Shown: piece by piece, positions 48,832 through 61,327 of the stretch
How positions within the stretch are numbered: the first letter of the stretch is position 1
Layout: each line of letters begins with the position of its first letter
From: Linum tenue
Lineage: Eukaryota > Streptophyta > Magnoliopsida > Malpighiales > Linaceae
Direction: 5' to 3'
Length of the DNA stretch: 64,000 bases
Assembly (NCBI GenBank): GCA_946122785.1
Contig: CAMGYJ010000002.1
Location: 10,352,339 to 10,416,338, forward strand
Translations under genes and position numbers: made by a program
The notes under the pieces: model-generated
What the model was told of the DNA's origin: nothing
The model's database searches: none
What the model saw: the letters and a program-made list of their open reading frames with translations, nothing else

Positions 48832-50003
48832 TGAAATGCAATATTTTTATGTTTGATATTAAAAAGAATTTATTTTCAATTCTAAATTTTGAATTCTACG
48901 AAATTGGAACTAGTTATAGCAATTTCGAGGAATTGAGATAGAATTTCCAATGAATTCCACAAATATTTACTAATTATAATAGAATGACATTATTATCCTC
49001 TTTTATTAACTAAATTACTTATACATATGACATACTAAACACAGAAATTCATTTGACAATGAATTCTATACGACACTTCAATGATTTAAATATAACATAC
49101 CAAACATAGGATTTCATTTGACAATGAATTCTACACGGTAATTCATTTTACAATAAAATGAATTCTCGATTCATTTGGTACCAAACGGTCTGTTAGTGAA
49201 CTAATAACAATTTTCCCGAATTTTCTAGTTTTACCTCACCAGTTGGTCGGACGAATCTTTCGAATTATTCAAAGATAAATGATTTGAGTTTGGTTGTCTT
49301 ATACCTAACTCGTTGGTCGGACGACCTTTTCAAATCATTCTGAGACAAATGATTCGAGTTTGATTGTCAGAAATTCCATTATTTATGCTAGAAAGCATAG
49401 AGGAAATCTAATGAATAGAAGGAGAAGTGCGAAAACAATTACATGTTTTCTTGAAATGTGGATGGTATGAAGATTAACAACACTATGTATTGCAATCATT
49501 CAAACCTCCAAGTTTTCTTTTGACGAACTTTGTAATTGGTGTGACAGAAAGCATCTTCAATATTCACTAATTCGCCATCGATAATGTCATCGGTTACTTA
49601 TGGTGAGGAGCAAATCTATGTTGTCATGGATTGGGAAGAAGAATGAGCATTGGCGACCTATAGTAACAAACATGTTAGCAAGAGTGAAAACATTATGGGT
49701 GTGTGTGATTCTAAAGTTCGAGTGAAAATATATAATGAACTCACTATATTATCTAGACAGTGGTCATTGTTGTTGTCGATGTCTTCTCTTTTTCTTCAAT
49801 GATCCTCAATAAACAAAAATTCCTTGTAGTGTTGGAGTAATCGTAGTCAGTAAACTTGATATGCACATTTGATTCTTTACCTTCAAGCTCCAAAATTCTA
49901 GTAGATGATGAGTTGTCTTCGTTTTGATTTTTGTCATAAAACTACTGGGCCAATATGTTTAACAGTTTGGAGGCCACATGATGAGCAATACCAAATCCGT
50001 TGC
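48832..50003. other. AT-rich region with a short tandem duplication and a likely decayed element end
   Basis: The phrase GTTGGTCGGACGA followed by about 45 similar bases occurs twice, at about 49240-49299 and 49310-49369. Before it, 48880-49200 repeats CATTTGACAATGAATTCTA twice and ends ACCAAACGGTCTGTTAGT, like a decayed DNA-element end. No gene seen. Confidence 0.5.
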
Positions 50004-50011
50004 AGCGAAGT

Positions 50012-50588
50012 CAGTGGTGTAGCCAAGTTCGAGTTTAGTGGGGTCTTGTTTACGAAAAAAAAATATAACATTGTATTCAATTATTAAGTACATTTTCTTA
50101 AAAATATTCAGTCAAATAGTCATTCATCAAACCATTAGTTATTAGATTTGTAGCTTACATTTTGTGTAACTCATAATTGAAAAGTGACATTTCAATAACT
50201 AGCTAAAATAAATAGTTCCCAGGCACAATCTAATACACACAAACGTTTTATAAAACACATTTGATGACAAAGAAATTGTATATTGATAGGAAAAATTTGT
50301 TGAACTAAGAGCTTTTTATGTAGCTGGAGGTTTTTGTACACATATTTAGTAGAATTAGAAAATTTTACAATATGGACTATAAATTTGGGGATTTTCAATG
50401 ATATATGACCAATATAGTCTAATTTTATTTGTGTGTTTCATAATACTAGGACAATTAAATTCCATATGAATGAGGTCCTGAATTCTAAATCTACTCAAAT
50501 TAAACAAGTATGTACATACATTTAACGATTTTAATTTATCCAAGTGGGGTCCTAGGACCCCACTCCCTTCCACCTCCCTCCGCCACTG
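50012..50588. mobile_element. hAT-type MITE
   Basis: Ends CAGTGGTGTAG and CTCCGCCACTG are imperfect inverted repeats of the common CAGTGGCGGAG type, with the perfect 8-bp duplication AGCGAAGT (50004-50011 and 50589-50596). No coding content. Confidence 0.9.
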
Positions 50589-50596
50589 AGCGAAGT

Positions 50597-51844
50597 TATC
50601 GGTCATAGTAATGACAATGCAAAACATGTGTTAACAAGCGGGCATATGGATTACTTTGATGGATTCACATTAGAATGATAGAGTTGAATAATTGGATCAA
50701 CCTCAGTTTAGCGACATGTAATTTGGTTCGTTTGGTGTGGAGGACACTATATTTGACTCATAGAAACTATAGAAAGTCAAACCATCGCAAATAATATCAA
50801 CTACACATCCATATTTGTCTTATATATAAGACATATGCATAGTCCTGACAACCAACCGTCAATCTCAAAACTAAAACTAACATAGTTGAATAAACACAAG
50901 TTATAGAACATCTAAGCTAATGAGCTGCAACCTCCAACGATGTTGAAAAAGAAAGCATTTTATATGGGACTTCCATGTCCTGACTTGACACGAACTTAAC
51001 ATAGGCGTTTTATATTTGGTGAGGCCGAACAACTTCGTTGTTGCGGTGTACCTCTATGTAATGTAACATCTTAATCATATTGACATATTGAGAAAATTAA
51101 AATGAAAGTTGGAGTGAAGGAGGTGAAACAGAAGACCTACATATTCATAAGTGTGACAGCCAATTAATAGCTCTATGCTCAACTAAGAGGAGAACCACAT
51201 TAAAGCAGTAACTTTCAATCTCAATGTATATGAGGAGCACATATATTTTCTGTTTTTCACACATTGTGGTGAAGTGGTTTTACAATTTCCACAACATGTG
51301 CAAAACTTGGACCCGCTAGAGTATGATGCGAACATATTGAGTGCTTGAGGCGAAGATGGGTGCGATTAGTATATGAAATGGTACTCTTCTTCAGTTCAAA
51401 TTGACTGCCAATCACACACATGTTCATATACCAACCCACAATACCTAAGGGGAAAGTAACTCGATGCCACAACCCGACCGACCCGTGACCCAATTGACCC
51501 ACAACCCGTCCGACCCATGAACCAATTGACCCAAAACCCAATGAACCGCAACCCTACTAACCAGAACCCGATGAACTCACAACCCGACTAACCCACAACC
51601 CTATTGAAATCAGGTCGAACCCGTCCGTCATTTTATAAGATAGATAAAAAAAAATTAATTAAGTATTAAACTGCAATTAAAATTAAAAAAATTTCAAAAT
51701 TGAACTATCAAAACACCAAATTAGTACTTACGAATATCTATTGAGCTAGCTAACTGTTCAAAAGTTCTGTGATTTTCATATTTTAGCTCATGTATATTTT
51801 TAATTTAAAAAGATACAACAAATCTACGGGGGCACTTTGACTTT
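50597..51844. other. Intergenic region with an ACCCG-rich patch
   Basis: No gene recognised. 51470-51620 is a degenerate repetition of GACCC, AACCC and CCGAC words, the kind of subterminal sequence seen in hAT elements such as the one at 51853. From about 51620 the sequence is a diverged copy of the repeat at 59809-61319. Confidence 0.5.
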
Positions 51845-51852
51845 GTTTGAAG

Positions 51853-52555
51853 TAGGGATGGCAACAAAACCCGAACCCACGGGTACCCACCCGACCCAAC
51901 CCTGTCGACGCGGGTAAAATCCGTGTTGACGGGTTTTGGACCGGGTTTGGGTTTAAACCCGTTCACTATTCACCGGGTTGGGTTGGGTTTGGGTTTAGGT
52001 AAACCCGACCCATGGGTACCCGCCCACACTCATATAATTAATTTTCTCGGCATATTTAATATTCTAAACAACTAATCTTATTTATGTTTGTGGAGACATG
52101 TCTAATTTTCTCTTTCTAGTTATGTAGTATGAAGTTGATGTTATCGAGTGGAGAGTGAAAAACTTAATTGAAAGAAAGAAGCTTTCAATTAATCATATTA
52201 TTTATGGATAATTTGTGATTTGCTTCAATTTTCTTGAGTTTTCTAGATTGGTGTTGAACAATTTGTATAGTTAATTTGTGATTTGCTTGAATTTTCTAGA
52301 GTGGTGTTTTATATATGGATAATTTGTATTGGGAGATTGATATTTGACTTTAATTTTGATAGGAATTTGTTATTGTGAATTTTTTACGACAAAAACCCGT
52401 GGGTACCCATGAACCCGCGGATAACCAGAGGGTTGGGTTGGGTTTGAGTTTTTCAAACCCAGTGGGTTTTACCCAGGTTTTTTTCACGGATAAACCCTTG
52501 GGTTTGGGTTTGGGTTTGACAAAACCCGACCCAACCCGACCCATTGCCATCCCTA
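51853..52555. mobile_element. hAT-type non-autonomous element rich in AACCCG words
   Basis: Ends TAGGGATGGCAA and TTGCCATCCCTA are perfect inverted repeats. The 8-bp duplication GTTTGAAG flanks both sides (51845-51852 and 52556-52563). Subterminal AACCCG/GGGTTT repeats fill about 150 bp at each end. No coding content. It splits a copy of the repeat found again at 59.8-61.3 kb. Confidence 0.93.
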
Positions 52556-53203
52556 GTTTGAAGTGACCATGGTTCAAATCTCAATATGCATCTTTATTTT
52601 TCTATACATAAATAATAAGATAGGTAATTGTGAAGACAGAAATGTCATTCCTACTTTTGCTCTCGTTGCATAAAATCTTAAATGGGCGGTCAAGTTTTCC
52701 CTTGTAGCTTTAAATATATGTGCTTATTACCTAGCCCCTCAGTCGAACGTAGTTTCGGAAATTGATAGTATGATTATGACTTATATTACCTATTAGCATA
52801 TATGTGGCGATGGCCAAAGGTAAGTCAACAACACTATAATAATATGATGAAAAGTCATTATCCCATTGCAAAAAAAAAACAGCAAAACATAAACATTATA
52901 ATGGACAATCAAAACCAAGTGATTAGAAATCTAGCCATTATTGCCAAGCACCTTGATGCCCCTAAAGTGAATATTAAAAATCAAAGGAATGCTTACTTGG
53001 CTCCAGTTCGCGATAGTGAAAATGGAAGCCACCAAGAGATTTCATAAAGAAAATTCAATTTGGATTGCCCTTAGACCAAAAACCACAGTGACACAAAAGG
53101 CGATTAATTCCTGGCTGAAAGTACCAAAACCAGCAATGTCCAAATTAAGTTGGTGGAATGCACCAGCTAGTTTTTCCTGATAAATAGTTTGGTTATTTCA
53201 AAT

Positions 53204-53652
53204 GGTAAATACAATTTAATATCCAAACCTTTTATTTTAAACAATATAATAGCCAAACATTTTCTAAAACAATCTAATATCCAAATCGTCAACTTTTTGT
53301 CTGTTTGACTGTTAGTTGACACTTCAAAAAAAAAGTTCGAAGTACGACACTTCATCAATATCCATTGATATCTTCTCTGAAAAACCACCAACATATCGTA
53401 GTTCCAAACCCGAGAAGTCTATGACTCCACCATGGTGGTATAGAATATCTGACTATTCAGTAATCTGCAATGGCAAAACAAGAAAACAAAGTTGTATTGT
53501 GACAATTTCCCCTTAACAAAGCTTTTTTGAAGCGTCAACTAACGGTCAAACGAACGGAAAGTTGACGATTTGGATATTAGATTGTTTTCGAAAAAGTTTG
53601 GCTATTATATTGTTTAAAATGAAAGGTTTGGATATTAAATTGTATTTACCCT
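53204..53652. mobile_element. Mutator-type MITE with long terminal inverted repeats
   Basis: The left end GGTAAATACAATTTAATATCC and the right end read inverted match over about 130 bp. The 9-bp duplication ATTTCAAAT is perfect (53195-53203 and 53653-53661). The right end is two bases longer (CCCT), so the left end seems to have lost two. No coding content. Confidence 0.9.
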
Positions 53653-53661
53653 ATTTCAAAT

Positions 53662-55238
53662 GACAGAAAAAGAAAATAAATACAAAGCATTGAATCTGTT
53701 GTAGAAATCTCGGGTACAAACAAAAGAAACAGGCAAGCAACATATGCCTGGAAACACCAACATATAACAACTTTTGTCGATACCCCTACCATTGTGAAAT
53801 CCTGCCAAATCACTCCTAATCACTCTGCTACACTAAAGACACAAATGACTTACATCTCTGTACTTTCTATCTCTTCAATCTGTATAAGTCAATCGTTATG
53901 TAACCTCTCCATTATCACGATTTTTATCTTTCTCGATAGCAAACACATTGATTGTTCCTCCCTTACTCCTTCTTCGTGGCAACTACATGGCATTTTGCAT
54001 CAGTGCACATTAATCCAACACAGACATTCATTGTTGCAACTTATGACTTGAGATAATATCACTTTAGTCATAATACGAATTTACATGAATTGAAATAAAT
54101 TATCAGTATAATAGCCTTGTAAAATTTAGAGACTAATGTCGATTCTCTTTTCTCCTCGATGGTTTCGTCATTAAAATGATATTGGTGGTTATCTCTACCA
54201 ACGCGTTCTATATGATTATAGTATGGTATTTTGTATAAAACATTTCTTTCTTACCAATTTTTGCATTGGAACTCCAAGAGCTAACTTGTTGGGGCTCTCC
54301 TCTAGGTAAACATCTTGTATCAACATCAGTAAGACAACAAAAATTTATTTGGTCGAGATACTATCAAAATCTTGTGATGCATTGAAGAAGCCTAGACTGT
54401 TTCTCAGGCCTCGCCAACCCCCAATCAATTTGGCGTGGGTCATTGCTCTCTTACCCTCTAAACTAAAGAGGAATCTCATGTTAGTTTCATTTATAGCTTA
54501 ACTTGACAATTTTTTAGAGAGGAGATACAATCACGATTCAAAATTCCAGGACAACCACCTCAGATAACAAAATCTTATAGAACCAACAAAATGAAGCACC
54601 CAAATTACAATTCCATACATTTTTCCTATGAGGGTATGCATGTGCATATTAAGAAAGTTGAAGGATTAAGGAGGGAGCTTACTTGGCATGCGGTTTTGAT
54701 GAGCAAAAATCCCGTAAATAAATTCCAGGTAGAGATGTCCAATCTGTCGAGTCTAGACGTGTGTATATTTCAACAGGCTATACTAAAAACACAAAGAGTT
54801 CAATCGGTTTGTCCTTCCCATATCAACATATGATCACCTTGTAAAAACTTATAAGCAATCATGAGGTTATTTCAATCAAAAGAAACCATTTTCTATATGT
54901 TAAAGATCCGAATTATAGCCTGAATAGGTCAACTCGACAACTATCTCATCAGCTCTTACATATAAAATCTGTATAAAAGTGGTATATGATTGAAGTTATT
55001 CCCTATGTTAACACTAAGCATAATAATATTTGTTTACTGAAAACTAACAATACAAACATTCAAATTAGGAAAATAATGATACTGAAAAGGAGTATCAAAC
55101 AAAAGCAACAAAAAGTATAGCTATCTTTAATCAACTCAAAAGTCAACCTAGAAGATCAACCAAATGAACTGATGGTTAAGAGATCACACATTACTATCAA
55201 AGAAACTAAATAACCCACCAATCAGCTCTCCTAGTAGA
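53662..55238. other. AT-rich intergenic sequence, nothing recognised
   Basis: No gene, RNA or element boundary found. Short open frames here do not resemble known families. Confidence 0.5.
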
Positions 55239-55243
55239 ACACT

Positions 55244-56594
55244 TGGTAGACCATTAATTGCACATGTTTTTACCCCAATTCTTACACCGTTTGAGATGTT
55301 GATTCTCGTGTTTTAGGCCGATTTCACGCTAGGTTGTTCTTGTTTGTGATATTTCAGGTCCTAGTACGTGAATGAAGGCTTGGGAGTGAGTTTGGGGTCG
55401 ATTGGACGACGATCAGACGTGTGGCGAGGCGCCGAGGAAGCCACACGGACACTCATAAAACCCAAACGGTCGTGCAAGGAACCAATGTGGCCGTGTGGGA
55501 TTTAGCGAGGCCTCACACGGGCATGATGGAAATTCCACACGGTCGTGTGCCCTTGCCCGTGTAGGAAGCCTAAAGTCCATTTATTTGAAACGCCGCGTTT
55601 GGGCATTCACACGGGCATCTAGGTAAGCCACACGGTCGTGTGGCCTGCCCGTGTGATCGGGAAAAGCTGGGTTTTAACCCAATTTCGAGTCAAAGGAGAG
55701 GGAATCGACTTTTTGGAGCAAAAAAAGAGCCCTAGAGAGAGAAAGTGCGAAGAACTCATCCTAAGAGTGGTTTTGGAGCTGGGTTTCATCAAATCAAGCT
55801 TGGAGATCATCATAGGAGTGAAAATCATCATCCCAGAGCAGATTCTTCCCATTGTTATGAGTATGACTGCTTTGTATTCTGTTTTCCCCTCTCTCTATGG
55901 AGTAGAACTTTCTCTCACTTGGGTATGAAGAACCCTAGTTCCATGTGTTAGGGATCTTGATTGTAATGACTTGGGATTGTTATACTGCTTGATTATAATC
56001 GAATGATGCATGATTCATTGAATTAATTGAAGTCTGATCAGCTTTTCTTGATTTCTGCTGCAACCTGAGATAGATAGAATCTGATTAGGTTGTTAGAGCT
56101 ACATCATTCGGTAGTAGTGGATTGGTTATACGAGAGTTAGTCAATCTACTGCTTTGTACTGGAATCCAATTCCAGTAGTGGAGTTCTGTGTTCATAGCCT
56201 CAGCTTTCTATTCCGGTGAAGACTAGTCGTCTGCCGGATAGTTGGACTGAGAGGGCTTGGTCAGCTTAAGAGATTCCAAGCTATTGTCGGATCTTTCGCA
56301 GTTTAATCAACAGTAAATCAACCCAGGGTAATTACAATTGAGACCTAACTAAGGAGCTAGGGGGACTCATTCCCGAGTGACTCTTCCTTTGCTTTAGAAA
56401 ACCGAACCATTTCATGCTTTCTTACTGCTTTTAGTTAAAACAACAATCACTCGACTTAGTTTGCTAGATAATAGATAATCACGGAGTAGGCAGTAGATCT
56501 AGACCCCGGGTTGATAATAGAGCTTGCTACTTTACTGCATTTCCGGACTGCGATTATACTTGGTCGCAGTTTGATGTTGTGTTTTAGCTTGTCA
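55244..56594. repeat. 1.35-kb solo LTR, probably Gypsy
   Basis: Begins TGGTAGACC and ends AGCTTGTCA, with the perfect 5-bp duplication ACACT on both sides (55239-55243 and 56595-56599). There is no internal domain or second LTR. The first third carries several CACACGG/CCGTGTG words and palindromes (CCACACGGTCGTGTGG at 55628-55643), a trait I associate with some plant Gypsy LTRs. Confidence 0.82.
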
Positions 56595-56909
56595 ACACTC
56601 AACCTTCCATATTTACCCCTCCGATAATTGCTTTGACGTAACAATATAGGTGGAGGAGGTTAGGCGGTTGTCGAGTTTGACGGGAAGATTTGGAGAGACG
56701 GTGATGGTTGAGTGTTTAGTGGGCCGGGACACTATTTAGATATGTTTGCATTAGTTGCGTCTTTTACATCCGAGTTTGACAAACCAACGTCACTAAACCT
56801 TTCCATATTTACCCATCTCTTAAAGAATGTGCCTCATATTCACTCAAAACTTCGATGTTAAAAAATATTGTTGTTTTATGATTCTTTTATACATGAAAGC
56901 TGGGTACGC
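56595..56909. repeat. Dispersed repeat, copy A (second copy at about 60405-60720)
   Basis: Shared phrases in order with 60405-60720: ACACTCAA-CTTCCATATTTACCCCTCC, GCGTAACAATA-AGGTG, GGTTAG-CGGTTG, GAGACG, GATGGTTGAG, CATCCG-GTT, CAAACCAACATCACT, ACTCAAAACTT. The solo LTR at 55244-56594 inserted at its left edge and a hAT element follows its right edge. Confidence 0.75.
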
Positions 56910-57714
56910 CAAAGCAGTTAAAATCGAAATTTTACCTTAAATCGAAAACTGGGGTAAAATTGGAATAGTAAAATCGAATTGTAAAATCGTAGGATTTTAA
57001 GTACCATATAGAACATAACATATAAGAATATTAGTGAGGTAAATCATTAATAACGCAAAGACACATAACATTTACAATGATAATTCTCAAGATTAATGTT
57101 CTAAAATTACTATTTAATTGTTATTTAATGTGTAACTCAAAATAATTCATGATGAAGGGATAGAGCTCATGGGGTTTCCCTTTTGTTTTCATGTTGTGTC
57201 TAGATAGTTTAACTTAAAGTAATATTCCGACATCGTCTACTAAGTATGATTTAAAACAAAAAATAATTGAACTCCAATAAAATAAGTAATGCTAGTGGCT
57301 TGTATAAATATATTCATTAATAAATAAGTTAGTTAATAATAATGTTAATTCTTACATACTTCCAATACTAGGACAATTGTTTTACCAATAAGTTAAATAA
57401 GACAAAGGGAAATGGATTAAGAAAGCCATAATTTGATTATTTTTAAATGTTTTTCTAATAGAAAAACATGTGAGAAGATTCATGTCATTACCCTTTGCGC
57501 TGAAACAGTTATGCTTCTTTTAAATTGGCTCAAACCACCTATTTTGTTCCCATACGATCAAAATCCCGATTTTGGTACGATTTTACGATTTTAATCCCGA
57601 TTTTAAACGATTTAAAGGTCCACCGATTTTATAATAAAATCAGGATCGGAATTCCTAAGTAAAATCCTAAAATCCTACGATTTTACGATCAAGATCCCGA
57701 TTTTGACTGCATTG
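56910..57714. mobile_element. hAT-type non-autonomous element rich in AAAATCG words
   Basis: The ends CAAAGCAGTTAAAATCG and CGATTTTGACTGCATTG are inverted repeats with two mismatches. The flanking 8-bp duplication differs at one base (GGGTACGC at 56902-56909, GAGTACGC at 57715-57722). Both ends carry many AAAATCG/CGATTTT words. No coding content. Confidence 0.82.
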
Positions 57715-57722
57715 GAGTACGC

Positions 57723-59808
57723 TTTATTGGCCCAAAACCTTCTTACTATTTCATTATCTGTCGTATAGTGCTAGCTCTAAACACAATTCCTCCCATAAAC
57801 GCTTCTATTGGGCTTCCAGTGGAAAGCTCCTCTCTAACGTTATTGCCCGCTCCAACCCAGCGAGACCTTACCTTTCCTGTGCACCGACCCATCAGACCAC
57901 CATTGTTCTGTCATTAGTAGTACTTTGTTGTGTCATTAGCAGTAGTTGTCTCCCTGGGTCGTTGAATGTTTGAAATTGATGGTGCAAATTAGGTATAAAG
58001 CTGCTGCTACAAATTTATTATGCAATTTTCAGAGTTCGGTTATTAGGCTTTAGCTCTACGTGATGCAGATTCTACTCATCAAATTCGTTTGCCGATCTCT
58101 TCATTCATTGGCAATTGCTTCTCTCCTTTAATGCTTCTGATGTATTGTTCATCCGTCTATTTAAGATATGTTTCTATGTAACTCATTTTAGTTTGACCTC
58201 ATATGATATTTGGTATGCATCCAGCTACATTTCGTTTAATGATTGCTTTCTCTTTCTTTCCATAAACATATGTGGCTCTCGGATTATTTGTTAATCTTTA
58301 ATCCATTAGTTTCATGTGCATGGTTCAACTGCTTCAATCTCTCTGGTTGCTATTACCGCTTTTCTGTTTGTTTAGATCTGTGATTGTTTTTTAAGTTTTA
58401 TAAATCCTGGATCTAAACTGGATATATTCCCCTTTGAATAGTTTATTGGTAGCAGCTAGGCTCACATAAATCAAACAAACGGGCTCTCATTTTCTACAAT
58501 CAATCAATTGTGTCCAGCTTCTTTGTTCGGCTATTTACAATCAATCAATTGCGTTTTCAATTTCTGGGAGGATCAATAGTAAGAGTACTTAACTGTCATT
58601 TGTCTCTCCATGATCATCGTCTTTCCTAGGCAGTTTCATACTTAAGTCTGGATATAACTTCCCTATTAAGGTATGGTTAGATCATTTATGCTTAAAATAT
58701 AATGAGTACACCTTTGGATTCAGAAGCCAATACTTTCAAATGATGGATGTATCCCTTTTTGAAGAAAAATCAAATGAACAAAAGAATGTGCAAATTGCAT
58801 ACTGTACTCAACTACTGATGATTTTGACAGCTGGAAACGTACGAGGGTCTTTGTCTTGAACTGATTGAAGCTTTGTGGGTTTGTAACTTTGTGCAATTAG
58901 CTGAGTTAATAAGGTTTCGTATGAACGATTGCTTTCTCCTTTTCAATTTGGACTGAATCGTAAGATTTTGTTGTGGCTCATGTTTCCTGTGCAGTTTTCT
59001 TTCCGTGTTTTGTGTAAATTTAGGTTTCAATCTGGCCAGATGATGAAGACTTATCGATGAGGATGTGAAGGACTTTTTGGTCTGCAGTTAACAGTGGTAC
59101 AAATTCCAATTTTTTTTATGAATACAGATTCCAATTTTCTGATATGCAATAGCTCTCTATTTGTTTTGTGTTGTTTCTGTATGGTTCTCCTCTGTCATCT
59201 TCAAAAGTGGAATCAAATGGGTTTCTTCCATTTGATTTTTTGTGACGTAGTACATAGTTGTTAATTGACTTAGTTGACAAAAATAAATTTTGTTTTAGAA
59301 TTTGCATTATGGGTTTGATAGGCTGCTATTTAGCTAAACTGCAGTTGCACCTGCAGCTGAATAAAGGAAACTTCGCTTACAAAGTTATGGTGATTGCTTA
59401 CCACAAATCTATAGGTTGTAACTGAACACTACAATGTTTTTTTGCATCGAATTGGGATGTCTTTTACTTCTGATCTTCCTCTTCTCATTAGTCCATGTGG
59501 TCATATTGTGTGTTGATTTTATCCCATTGTTTCTTTTATTTAATGAAAAGCCAGCTATAGCTATGCAAGAGAAGGCATTATTATTGTTATTTTTTATTTT
59601 TTTGTGTTGGGTGTTGTTTCTGTCCATGTTTCTCTTACTAAAGGAAAGCCAGCTATTCACGAGGAAGGTAATTAGCTGCACTTTCAATACTGCGAAATTC
59701 AAGAATACAACGAACTTAGTTTGCTATCAACTGAATTGCCTGTTAAATGATCGTGTTGTTGCAAATTTAGTTAGTTCCCGCGGCGTAGCCGTGGTTATTG
59801 ATTCTAGT
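57723..59808. other. Gene-free T-rich region with transcript-like composition
   Basis: No protein family is recognisable in any frame. The plus strand is T-rich with phrases typical of plant introns and leaders (for example around 58080-58620), so an unannotated non-coding transcript is possible, but no exon can be supported from sequence alone. Confidence 0.4.
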
Positions 59809-61319
59809 AGTTATAAAATTTGAGTCTATGTTAAGAATTCTGCATCGCTTCTACACATTCAATACTGCAATTGGATATGCAATATTTGCACCAATGACAT
59901 CAAGGTTGCAATTTTAAAATTATTCTCCTTTTATAAGATAAACAAAAATAGAATTAATTATTAAACTCAAATTAAAATAATCAAAATATGAAAATAGAAG
60001 TATTAAATACCAAGAAAAATATTTACATGAGAATAAGTGAGTTAGCTAAACATAGTGGAAAATTCCTATGATTTTTCAAATTTAAACTTCTTATATGATT
60101 TTAATTTAAATAGATTAATTTTTTTAGTGTAACTAGTTATGTTTCTTGTCTTTTTTCAAAGAGACTGCAGTTTAAATCTCATCAATGCTGTATTATTTTT
60201 CTTGTAACAAAATAATAAATTATTTTGAAGACGAATCTTCTCTTCCTACTTTCGTTATGGATGCAAGGATTTTGTAATGGGGAAGACACATTTTCCATTT
60301 TACTATTATATTAGGTGTAGCGAAAGTAAGCGCGGTGGTTGAACGTTTAGTGGGATTGAGCTTGTTTACATTAGTAGCGCCTTAACCATCCGCATTCGTC
60401 AAACCAACAACACTCAATCTTTCCATATTTACCCCTCCAAAAATTGTTATGGCGTAACAATAGAGGTGATGAGGTTAGCCGGTTGCTGAGTCTAATGGAA
60501 AGTTTGGTGAGACGACGATGGTTGAGCGATTAGGGGATCGGGGCACTATTCCGGCCCATTTTCATAATTACATGAGTAGTGTTTTTTTCATCCGCGTTCG
60601 CCATTCGGCAAACCAACATCACTCAACCTTTTCATATTTATTCCTCTCTTAAAGACACATGTGCCACATATTAACTCAAAACTTATGTGTTCAAAAAATA
60701 AAATATCATTGATTTATGGTAGTTATAAAAATTAAGTCCATGTTAATCATTTTACATCGCTTCTGCACAGTTAAGAGTGCAATTCGATTCAACGAAGAAA
60801 AAAAAAGAGAGTGCAATTCTATATGCAATATTTAAACCGATGACATTTGGGTTGCGATTTAAAATTACCTTCCTTTTACAAGATAAATATAAATTAAAGT
60901 AATTATTAAACTCAAATTAGAATATAAAAAATATGAAATTCGAAGTATCAAATACCCAAAAAAAAAAAAAAATACGGCCGAGTTAGTAGATTAGCTAACG
61001 ATGGTGGAAAAGTCTTATGATTTTTGAGTTTTAACCTTCCTGTATGTTTTTAATTTAAAAAGATCAAACAAATTTGTTTAGTATAACTGGTTATGTTTCT
61101 TATCTTTATTTGAGAGTCCATGGTTCAAATCTCATACTTGATGCATTCTTTATGTAAATAAAATAATAATAAATAATTAAAAATAATAATTGACGGTGAA
61201 AACGAAACTATCCTTCCTACTTTCACTCTAGATGGAGGAAATTTAGAATTATGGTTCAAGTTTCCCCATTTCACTTTTATTTATTGCGTAAAGAGATAGA
61301 ACGGAAATTTTCCCGGAAA
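59809..61319. repeat. Tandem duplication of a roughly 912-bp unit of unknown type
   Basis: AGTTATAAAA followed by about 480 similar bases occurs at 59809 and again at 60721. Shared phrases in the same order include TGCATCGCTTCT-CAC, ATATGCAATATTT, CCTTTTA-AAGATAAA, GAGTTAG-TAG-TTAGCTAA, GTTATGTTTCTT and CCTACTTTC. A third, more diverged copy covers 51620-52700, split by a hAT element. The first unit also includes copy B of the repeat described at 56595-56909. Confidence 0.8.
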
Positions 61320-61327
61320 TTAGAAAG

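Noticed and set aside
59038..59090. Possible C/D-box snoRNA (ATGATGA near 59040)
   Set aside because: No convincing D box (CTGA) with a terminal stem follows at the right distance.
59434..59823. A 129-codon Leu/Phe-rich plus-strand frame that looks membrane-like
   Set aside because: It arises from T-rich DNA, has no family resemblance, and overlaps an equally long minus-strand frame.
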